The translations under genes were made by a program, and so were the position numbers. From the NCBI GenBank assembly GCA_014382535.1, contig JACNJN010000091.1:1-36374 (forward strand): DNA of 36,374 nucleotides, given 5' to 3'. Below are positions 25,225 through 31,713 of the stretch, one piece after another. Below the pieces are notes generated by a model. It did no database searches and was not told the origin of the DNA. It worked only from the letters and a program-made list of their open reading frames with translations. The stretch comes from Candidatus Desulfolinea nitratireducens. Lineage in GTDB: Bacteria > Chloroflexota > Anaerolineae > Anaerolineales > Villigracilaceae. Each line of letters opens with the position of its first letter. Positions within the stretch are counted from its first letter, which is position 1.

Positions 25225-25716
25225 TCATACGCTGGTTTTCTCCCGGAACTCAGACAGGTCAGCCCGGTAGGCTTCCAGTTCCTCTGCAGACATCTCGTCA
25301 GGGAATTGAAGCTCGAACTGGGTCAGAGCATCAACGAAGTGATTGGCATACGGGGTGATCTTCAGCAGGCCGGGTTTGCTGCCTGACTCCAAAGCGATCT
25401 TCCCCAGCATGAATTCCGAGATGAACTTCTTGTCTTTTCGTAGGATGCTTTTCCAAACCTGGGGGGTGGCTGCCAGGATGAAGTCGGCCCTGTTTTGTGA
25501 TTCTGTTTCATTGTAGAAGGACAGTTCCAGCAATTTTCCAGCTTCGACCTCGGCGCCAAATATGATGTCCTTTTCGATGCCCCAGTCGGGTTCAGCGGTG
25601 ATGCGATAAAAGATCTTCGTGGTCACCTTCTTGAGCGCGTTTTCAAAGCGGTCAGTGGCGCGGTACAGCTTTGCGCCCTCTTCCAGCCATTCCGGCGAGC
25701 AGTATCGGATTGTCAT
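25225..25716 (-). CDS. SCP2 sterol-carrier-like domain protein
   Basis: The 163-residue protein resembles the SCP2 fold. It has an N-terminal helix with YCSPEWLEEGAKLYRA, a beta-sheet segment FYRITAEPDWGIEKDIIFG, then ADFILAATPQVWKSIL and FMLGKIALESGSKPGLLK. These are typical of a lipid-binding tunnel that accepts fatty acids or acyl-CoA. The C-terminal 35 residues are acidic and helical. It is read from ATG with AGGAG upstream and lies between the acyl-CoA synthetase and MoaD-like genes. A role in presenting a hydrophobic aldehyde, acid or acyl-CoA to its operon partners is inferred from context. Confidence 0.7.
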   Translation of the reverse strand: MTIRYCSPEWLEEGAKLYRATDRFENALKKVTTKIFYRITAEPDWGIEKDIIFGAEVEAGKLLELSFYNETESQNRADFILAATPQVWKSILRKDKKFISEFMLGKIALESGSKPGLLKITPYANHFVDALTQFELQFPDEMSAEELEAYRADLSEFREKTSV

Positions 25717-25742
25717 TTGTCTCTCCTTGTTTTCTTCAAACC

Positions 25743-27428
25743 TTATTTCTCAGATTGGGCCTGGGTCTTTTCAATCACCTCGTCCCTCAATACTTTTTTG
25801 AACACTTTCTCTGTCACTGTCAGTGGTAGCTCCTCACGCAACTCGATGGTTTTTGGTATGGCGTAGGGTGCAAGTTTACTCTTGCAGAACTGGATAATCT
25901 CTGCCTCAAACACCTTGCCCTTGTATTCTTCCTTCAATTGAATGACCGCCATAACCCGCTCGCTGCCGGGCACATCTGGGTCTGGTACCCCGAAGGCGGC
26001 TGCCATCAGAATCGCAGGGTGAGCGAACAACACCTCATCGACTGTAGTAGTGTACACTTTCATGCCCGAGATGTTGACCATATCCTTGATCCGGTCAACA
26101 AGCTGCATGTAGCCATCTTCATCCATCACAGCGATATCCCCAGTGTGCAACCAGCCGGTTTCCGTCAACCCGGAGCCGACTTTAGGCCAGTAGCCTTTCA
26201 TCACCTGCGGGCCACGCAGCACGATCTCTCCCGGCTCACCCAGCGGCACTTCCTCGCCTGTATCCGGGTCGACCAGCTTGCACTCGGTATCCGGGGTAGG
26301 AATCCCGATCCCGGGCTTTTCCTTTTGCATGAACCCGGTGATCTTGGAGAAGGCGGAAACGTTCATGGAGGCTACGGTCGATGTTTCCGTGAGTCCATAG
26401 CCTTCTGAGATCGGCACACCCGTCTTTTGTTGGACTGCCCTGGAAACTTCCACTGGCAGGGGAGCAGAGCCGCTCAGGAACATGGAGTTCAATCGGGGCA
26501 GCGGCTCCTGTGCGATGCGCATGAACTGGGTAGGTACGCCTGTGATCAGAAACGGGCGGAACTCCTGGATGGTTCTAGCCATCAGGGTAGTATCTCGTGG
26601 GTCTGGCAGTACGATCGCGCGCATACCAAGATAAGCGGCTGATTGGTAAACGTAGTGACCATATGTATGAAACAGCGGAACTGCGACCAGAACTGATGCT
26701 TTGCCAGCGAAACCGCGTAGCATCGGCTCCATCAGCCAAGGCAAACCCTGTCTGATACAGTTATAGCGGTTCGCGTGGGTTATCATGACTCCCTTGGGTA
26801 CACCGGTGGCGCCCCCAGTAAAGCCCAGCTCACACAGATCATGTTCCGGGTCAATTTCTACTTGCGGAGGAGTGTCTTCTCCCTGCTCCAGGATATCGGT
26901 GAGCGCATGTACGCCCTCAGGAAGCGAGGCCTGCCTTAGGGGTTCTCCGTAGCCATTCTGGGAAGTAAGCAGGATATGCTCCAACTCCGTCTGGTTTCGG
27001 ATTCCCAAGACTCTTTCCAGTTGCGTTTCTGAGCAGATGATTACCCGGCTATTCGAGCTTCCGACCTCGTGTTGCAGACCTTCGTCGGTGCGCAGGATGC
27101 TGGTGGGAACAACCGCAGCCCCGGTCTTCATCACCGCCCAATCGCCCAGGATGAATTCGATGCAGTTGGGCAGGAACAGACAAACGCGATCGCCTTTCTC
27201 AACCCCCAGTTTGGCCAAGCCAGATGCCAGCCGGTCCACCAAAGCCTTCAACTGACGATACTTGATCTCCTTCCCTTCAAACAAAACAGCCGTTTGCCCA
27301 GGGTAGTTCTTGGCGGCATCCTCCAGTGCCTTGAAGACCGGTTCTTTTGGATATGGCTTTAGGCTTTCCTTTAGCTTATACGGCCCTAGTTTGTAGCTCT
27401 TCAGCCAGGGCTTTTCCGAATAGATCAT
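25743..27428 (-). CDS. AMP-forming acyl-CoA synthetase (fatty-acid or aryl-acid:CoA ligase)
   Basis: This ANL-superfamily enzyme activates a carboxylic acid with ATP to acyl-AMP and then acyl-CoA. The 561-residue protein has the A3 loop TGGATGVPKGVM (204-215), the A5 motif GYGLTETST (343-351), TGD (429-431) and the hinge DRIKDMVNISGMKVY (445-459). The A10 lysine is Lys541 in TVTEKVFKKVLR. The A3 loop has Ala where Ser or Thr is usual, a mild departure. Between the aldehyde oxidoreductase and SCP2-like genes it would capture the acid product as CoA thioester. Chain length cannot be judged. Gaps to both neighbours are under 30 nt, so it is one operon. Confidence 0.9.
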   Translation of the reverse strand: MIYSEKPWLKSYKLGPYKLKESLKPYPKEPVFKALEDAAKNYPGQTAVLFEGKEIKYRQLKALVDRLASGLAKLGVEKGDRVCLFLPNCIEFILGDWAVMKTGAAVVPTSILRTDEGLQHEVGSSNSRVIICSETQLERVLGIRNQTELEHILLTSQNGYGEPLRQASLPEGVHALTDILEQGEDTPPQVEIDPEHDLCELGFTGGATGVPKGVMITHANRYNCIRQGLPWLMEPMLRGFAGKASVLVAVPLFHTYGHYVYQSAAYLGMRAIVLPDPRDTTLMARTIQEFRPFLITGVPTQFMRIAQEPLPRLNSMFLSGSAPLPVEVSRAVQQKTGVPISEGYGLTETSTVASMNVSAFSKITGFMQKEKPGIGIPTPDTECKLVDPDTGEEVPLGEPGEIVLRGPQVMKGYWPKVGSGLTETGWLHTGDIAVMDEDGYMQLVDRIKDMVNISGMKVYTTTVDEVLFAHPAILMAAAFGVPDPDVPGSERVMAVIQLKEEYKGKVFEAEIIQFCKSKLAPYAIPKTIELREELPLTVTEKVFKKVLRDEVIEKTQAQSEK

Positions 27429-27455
27429 GTTGCCCTCACTCCACTTTCTTGTGCA

Positions 27456-29330
27456 TCAGCCCCATAGATCAGGGATCAGATCCTCAAGATCCAATTCCCG
27501 CAGTTTTTCCTGGGTAGGGATACCCGTGGCAGAGTCCCATCCCCGGAAGTCATAATAGGCATCTTTCATCAGTTCGAGCATCTCCGGGTCATTGACCATC
27601 CCTTCGGCCGGGCCGCCCGGTATCGGTTGTGCCATCAACCGCTCTGGCAGCACATCGTCCTCGCGAGAAGCGCCTTCTCGAACGCAAGCAGCCCGGGTCA
27701 GGTTGTAGATCCGTTCTCCTGCTTTACGGAAGTCCTCGACCGTGGTTGACCAGCCTGTAGCTTTCACATAAAGGTCAAGCAGTTCATCAGCAGGCAGCAG
27801 CATGCCCATAAACTTGCACCCCCCAAAAGCGTCCAGGACCGTCAAGGCGTTCTCCATGTCGACCAGCACATGGGCTTCCTCCGGGTTGGCCTGGAATGGG
27901 TCTCGAATGCTACTATCATCTACGATTAGGAAGGGAATGTCCATGAAGGTTGGTCCTTGGATATAGCCGGTCATGTGGTCACCGCCGCGGTTGGCGGTCA
28001 CGTAGCCCAACCCAGTGATTTTGGCAGCGCGTGAGTCATAGGCTGGCAATTCCAAGCCCTTGACATGCATGGCAAACTTCTCACTACCCTGGCCAAGTTT
28101 TTCTGCGACAGCCTTCGTTCCCTTTGCAAGCAGATCGCCGATTCCCTCGCGAATGGCGATCTTTTTTACCAGAGCTACCACCATGTCTCCATCACCAAAA
28201 GTGATCTCAAGACCATCAGTCTGTTCTTTGGTGATGATTCCTTTTTCAAAGCACTCCATTGCAAAGGCGATGGTTGCGCCAGTGCTGATCGTATCTAGCC
28301 CGTATTCGTTACACAGGTAATTGGATTTGGTGATAGCGTTAATGTCTGAAACACCGCACATGCTACCCAGTGTGTTAGTTGACTCGTATTCCGGTCCTTC
28401 GCCCTTATCCCCTTTCCATTTGCCTTCTTTGATCTCGGTTCCCCGTCCGCAGGTGATCGGGCAGGCAAAACAACGGGTTCCTTCCACAAACACAGTATCC
28501 ATGATCGCCTGGGCATTGACATCGTCAATACCATCGAAAACTCCCTGCTGCCAATTCATGGTGGGATAGCCGCCCCGGACATGTACGAAATCTGCCACCA
28601 TATTGGTCCCGAAAGCATCAAATCCGACCTTGAGCATCGATTCGTCGATCAAGTCGAATTGCTTGGTGGCGGCATCATGAAATCCTTTTTTGTCCGCCAG
28701 TTGGACCGGTTGCGATCCGACACAGGCGATTGCTTTGAGTTTTTTGGAGCCCATCACTGCCCCGAGCCCGCAGCGTCCGGCAGCGCGATGTTTGTTGTTC
28801 ATAATCGCGGCGTAGGTCACCAGGTTCTCACCAGCCTGCCCTATAGCAGCCACGGTCAGCTTTTGAGAGATGCTATCCTGCAAAGCATCCTCTGTGTCTG
28901 GTACAGTCTTTCCCCAGAGGTGAGAGGCGTCAAGCAACTCGGCCTTGCCGTCAATGATTTGCAGTGCAACTGGTGTAGGGGAGACACCTTCAAAGATAAT
29001 CCCGTCATAGCCGCTCTTTTTCAGAACCGGGCCGAAACTGCCACCGGAATTTGCCTGTCCCCACAGGTTGGTCTGTGGAGATTTGGCCACCACCGAATAC
29101 CGGCTGGCGCTGGCCGATGCAGTTCCAGTCAGCGGTCCGGTCATGAAGATCAGTTTATTTTCTGGTCCCAGTGGATCAATTCCGCTTGGAACCTCCTCAT
29201 AGAAGTATTTTGTAGCTAATCCAGTTCCCCCCAGGTATTGTTTTGCCCACGTTTGGTTTATCTCTTCGACTGTGATTGTATGGTTGGTAAGGTCTACGCG
29301 TAGCAGCTGACCCATGAAACCGTAGCTCAT
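27456..29330 (-). CDS. Aldehyde:ferredoxin oxidoreductase, tungsten/pterin family
   Basis: This enzyme oxidises aldehydes to acids with ferredoxin, or the reverse with low-potential electrons. It should bind one [4Fe-4S] cluster and a W or Mo bispterin. The 624-residue protein starts at MSYGFMG, with GGAG 6 nt upstream; the in-frame TTG at 29342 overlaps that ribosome binding site and is rejected. Cluster ligands are CFACPITC (Cys287, 290, 294) and Cys505 in DAFGGCKFMG, closely matching the spacing of Pyrococcus AOR. The pterin-binding segments RYSVVAKSP, AAGRCGLGAVMGSKKLKAI and ELPAYDSRAAKITGLGY are present. It is the first gene of the cassette 1 operon. Confidence 0.95.
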   Translation of the reverse strand: MSYGFMGQLLRVDLTNHTITVEEINQTWAKQYLGGTGLATKYFYEEVPSGIDPLGPENKLIFMTGPLTGTASASASRYSVVAKSPQTNLWGQANSGGSFGPVLKKSGYDGIIFEGVSPTPVALQIIDGKAELLDASHLWGKTVPDTEDALQDSISQKLTVAAIGQAGENLVTYAAIMNNKHRAAGRCGLGAVMGSKKLKAIACVGSQPVQLADKKGFHDAATKQFDLIDESMLKVGFDAFGTNMVADFVHVRGGYPTMNWQQGVFDGIDDVNAQAIMDTVFVEGTRCFACPITCGRGTEIKEGKWKGDKGEGPEYESTNTLGSMCGVSDINAITKSNYLCNEYGLDTISTGATIAFAMECFEKGIITKEQTDGLEITFGDGDMVVALVKKIAIREGIGDLLAKGTKAVAEKLGQGSEKFAMHVKGLELPAYDSRAAKITGLGYVTANRGGDHMTGYIQGPTFMDIPFLIVDDSSIRDPFQANPEEAHVLVDMENALTVLDAFGGCKFMGMLLPADELLDLYVKATGWSTTVEDFRKAGERIYNLTRAACVREGASREDDVLPERLMAQPIPGGPAEGMVNDPEMLELMKDAYYDFRGWDSATGIPTQEKLRELDLEDLIPDLWG

Positions 29331-29471
29331 ATCTTTCTCCAATCTTGTGATTACAGGTAGCTGATTGTTTACGCTGGCAAATGTGAGAGCTTAGATAAAT
29401 CCTTATTGATGTACCCTGGCAGAATGTTCTACGCTTGCATGGAGGATGGCTGGCAATGTTGTTGTTTAATT

Positions 29472-29500
29472 ATCTTACATCTATCTGAAATAATTTACAA
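29472..29500 (-). promoter_or_regulatory. Candidate promoter of the AOR operon
   Basis: On the minus strand, TTGTAA (29500-29495) and TAAGAT (29477-29472) are separated by 17 nt, each matching consensus at 4 of 6 positions. The leader to the AOR start would be about 135 nt. A second -35-like TTGACA (29595-29590) lacks a good -10. Confidence 0.3.
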
Positions 29501-29611
29501 GTAAATTCCTGAAGTTTAAAAATTAGTTCGGGTATCGACAACGAAAAAGGAGAAACAAGGGAGGGCAATAGGCAGACTCTGAACAATAATGTCAATATGG
29601 TAAAATGCAAT

Positions 29612-29633
29612 TTAGGTTTTACCCTAAACCTAA
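29612..29633. promoter_or_regulatory. Inverted repeat upstream of the AOR operon (possible operator)
   Basis: TTAGGTTT (29612-29619) and AAACCTAA (29626-29633) form a perfect 8-bp dyad around TACCCT. No U run follows on the minus strand, and it lies about 110 nt upstream of the candidate promoter. It could be a regulator site or a border structure of the cassette. Confidence 0.3.
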
Positions 29634-29694
29634 AAACCTCAATAAGCTGTAGACTGTCGGGTTAGCTCGTAAGCAAAGTTTTTCCTTCAAAGAT

Positions 29695-29755
29695 GGCTTC
29701 CACAAGACTGGAACTCATAACCCGGAGGTCGCAGGTTCGAGTCCTGCCCCCGCTA
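29695..29755 (+). pseudogene. Chimeric 61-nt tRNA-Met-like sequence, locus B
   Basis: The 5' part (GGCTTCC-ACAAGAC-TGGAA) matches the D-arm-less A' sequence. From CTCATAA onward (29714-29755) it is identical for 42 nt to tRNA-like A. The two halves do not pair. TGGAA cannot pair fully with CCCGG in the anticodon stem, and GGCTTCC cannot pair with CCCCGCT in the acceptor stem. It therefore cannot be a working tRNA and looks like a recombinant junction. Confidence 0.65.
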
Positions 29756-29763
29756 CTCAAAAC

Positions 29764-29800
29764 AAAGAAACCGCCAACACTTGATGTTGAGCGGTTTCTT
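29764..29800 (+). terminator. Terminator hairpin after tRNA-like sequence B
   Basis: The arms AAGAAACCGCCAACA and TGTTGAGCGGTTTCTT pair over 15 bp with one bulged A and a 5-nt loop. The same stem with a different loop recurs at 35250-35285, which marks the two loci as copies. Confidence 0.75.
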
Positions 29801-29860
29801 GCTGTTTATACGATGTTTTAAGGGATAAAGTGTCGAAAACAAGTTTTATTTGCTAAATAG

Positions 29861-29891
29861 CGGTTCGAGTCCTTTACCTTGTTAACAAGGT
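29861..29891 (+). repeat. Second tRNA 3'-end-like fragment and 16-bp palindrome, locus B
   Basis: CGGTTCGAGTCCT (29861-29873) repeats a tRNA T-arm sequence 60 nt after the terminator, as at 35368-35380. It is followed at 29876-29891 by the perfect palindrome ACCTTGTTAACAAGGT. Confidence 0.5.
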
Positions 29892-30009
29892 TTTCGATTC
29901 CAATACTACCTCTCAAATAACACAATTGAGTGTCTTTTTTGTTCAGGTTCATGTTTTAGAACAGTAGCTTCCAACCCTAGGGTTACAGAATATAGCTTTG
30001 TAATGAAAC
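29892..30009. other. Gap with no recognisable gene between locus B and cassette 2
   Basis: The stretch is AT-rich with no convincing ORF, ribosome binding site or promoter. With the neighbouring tRNA-like elements it makes up the gene-free region 29331-30023. Confidence 0.4.
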
Positions 30010-30037
30010 TTAGATTGCCTGGCTCATGGCAATCTAA
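30010..30037 (-). terminator. Hairpin spanning the stop codon of the cytochrome gene
   Basis: TTAGATTGCC (30010-30019) pairs perfectly with GGCAATCTAA (30028-30037), and the TGA stop of the cytochrome gene (30026-30024) sits in the 8-nt loop. Only a short T-rich tract follows on the minus strand, so termination may be weak. Confidence 0.45.
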
Positions 30038-31709
30038 CATTTTCTGCTTTCATCACGATGTCTGGCACATCCCAGCTTTTTTGATCCATTAGTTCGATAA
30101 AGGCGCGGCGGAAGAGTAAGGTCACTGAGACTTCCGAAGTTTCTGAAACTTCGGAAGTCTTAAATATATAAGTCGTCGTATCACTTCCCATCGCCGGGAT
30201 GCGGTTATCACTGACAATGCGGGTAGGATTCCAATAAGCTCCACTCGGGGAAATTTCTGTCCACAATTCCATCAGGATTTTGGCATAGGCTGTACCTGGC
30301 GCGCCAGCAAAATACCCATCAGCGTATTCGCCAACACCACCCCAGTCTGGCACAAGAGGTCCCTCGAGTTGTTGGAGCTTTTCACCATTTTCATCTATAA
30401 CTTCCACTAACAAGATGAGATGACGGAGCGGCGAATCGGTGGGGATATGATGCCCCGTCTGGTCGTTTATAAGTTCTACTTCAACGATAACCTTGTCGTC
30501 TTTTCGATGCGTATCTACGTTCATTGTGACAGCATTTTGGAGGATTTCCTCGTCCGCAGCGCCTGGCATACGATGGCTGAAGATCGAAGACGGATCACGC
30601 GCCTGTCCACCTGCTTCCGGAAGAGCAAAACGTGTCACGTCGATAGGCCGCATGTGGCAATCCTGACAGGTTTGCCCGGTCTTGGGATCACTATAAGGAC
30701 TCTCCAGCCACTCTCCAAAGGAATTGTAGATCAACGTATCCCAGAATACACCAAAATGACAGGGAGCACAAAATTGGCTTTGCTGCTGCAATGGGGAATA
30801 GGTATCTTCGCCTGGTGCGACATCATCAAAGGGGCCCGCAAAAAACTGGTGTCCGTCCGGTGGGCGGCGAAACTCATACGACAAGACTCCCGGCATATTG
30901 GGGCGAGGCAGGCCGGAGGTCGAGTCAAGACGCACGCCCCATACCTTGTGACAGAAGTCACAAGGAACACCTTCGGCGGGAACATCGTTCACAGTCGTCG
31001 GGTCTACACTATAGGGATCATTAACAGAAGCGGCTGGCGTATGACAGGCTGCGCAGTTGCCAGCCGTATCCGGGAAATCAAGCTTATAGCCGGGACCGAA
31101 GTATGGTTGATCTGGGTCAGGTCCCAACGGGAAGCGACCATAATCACGGCTACTCCCATAAAGGGTAAGAGGACTCTGGTTTCCATGCATATCGGTACCT
31201 GAATACATACTGACAAAGCGCGGATTTATTGCTGCTTGGGAATGCGCATCTTGTAGCCATTCATCGACGGGGAGGGTAAAAGAAAGCTCTGAATTTGCAT
31301 TGCTGTGGCACTCCGCACAGCCCTGATCTTCACCCTGGCCAGGATGATACTGAGATGGCAGCCATTCATAAGCTGGATTGTCAGAATCAGTGTGTGCTTC
31401 AAGGTGTATTTCGACATCACTTATCCCCGGCACAACATCCTGCGCGCCCGCGATATAGTAACCGGATTTCCAGGCCGTGACAGTGATGGCCTCGCCTGAA
31501 GCCAATCCAGAAAGCGAGAAATGTCCTTCGCTATCGGAGATTGTATAGTTCTCGGTGGTTTGCACACGCACTACAGCTTCAGCTACTGGGCCATATTCAT
31601 CAAGTATTATGCCCGAGGTTGTATCCGGCCCTTTACAGGATGTTATAAGAATCCCAAAAGATAATATCCCCACTAATAGGTGCAGAAATGCTTTCTTTAT
31701 GCGGTGCAT
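30024..31709 (-). CDS. Pentaheme cytochrome c lipoprotein with N-terminal carboxypeptidase-regulatory-like domain
   Basis: The 561-residue protein starts with a signal and lipobox LITSC (Cys25). A beta-sandwich like carboxypeptidase regulatory domains follows at about residues 31-105 (IILDEYGPVAEAVVRV, GHFSLSGLASGE). Five CxxCH heme c sites come next at about residues 131, 219, 250, 314 and 348: CAECH, CAACH, CDFCH, CAPCH, CQDCH. Many His, Met and Tyr residues could be distal ligands. Such proteins carry electrons at the cell surface. The ATG at 31709 is chosen because it is 4 nt after the stop of the propeller gene and gives a clean signal peptide; a longer frame to 31748 overlaps that gene. 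A perfect 33-bp palindrome lies inside the coding sequence at 30128-30160. Confidence 0.88.
   Translation of the reverse strand: MHRIKKAFLHLLVGILSFGILITSCKGPDTTSGIILDEYGPVAEAVVRVQTTENYTISDSEGHFSLSGLASGEAITVTAWKSGYYIAGAQDVVPGISDVEIHLEAHTDSDNPAYEWLPSQYHPGQGEDQGCAECHSNANSELSFTLPVDEWLQDAHSQAAINPRFVSMYSGTDMHGNQSPLTLYGSSRDYGRFPLGPDPDQPYFGPGYKLDFPDTAGNCAACHTPAASVNDPYSVDPTTVNDVPAEGVPCDFCHKVWGVRLDSTSGLPRPNMPGVLSYEFRRPPDGHQFFAGPFDDVAPGEDTYSPLQQQSQFCAPCHFGVFWDTLIYNSFGEWLESPYSDPKTGQTCQDCHMRPIDVTRFALPEAGGQARDPSSIFSHRMPGAADEEILQNAVTMNVDTHRKDDKVIVEVELINDQTGHHIPTDSPLRHLILLVEVIDENGEKLQQLEGPLVPDWGGVGEYADGYFAGAPGTAYAKILMELWTEISPSGAYWNPTRIVSDNRIPAMGSDTTTYIFKTSEVSETSEVSVTLLFRRAFIELMDQKSWDVPDIVMKAENVRLP
30128..30160. 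repeat. 33-bp perfect palindrome within the cytochrome coding sequence
   Basis: The arms 30128-30143 (AGACTTCCGAAGTTTC) and 30145-30160 are exact reverse complements around a single central base. The length is 11 codons, so the frame is kept, and it encodes the repetitive TSEVSETSEVS. A partial match ACTTCGGAAG occurs at about 35539-35548. It looks like a small palindromic repeat inserted in frame. Confidence 0.7.
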
Positions 31710-31713
31710 GATC

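Noticed and set aside
30420-31202. Long plus-strand ORF of 260 codons
   Set aside because: It lies antisense to the pentaheme cytochrome gene, whose CxxCH motifs prove the minus-strand frame; the plus-strand frame is a shadow.
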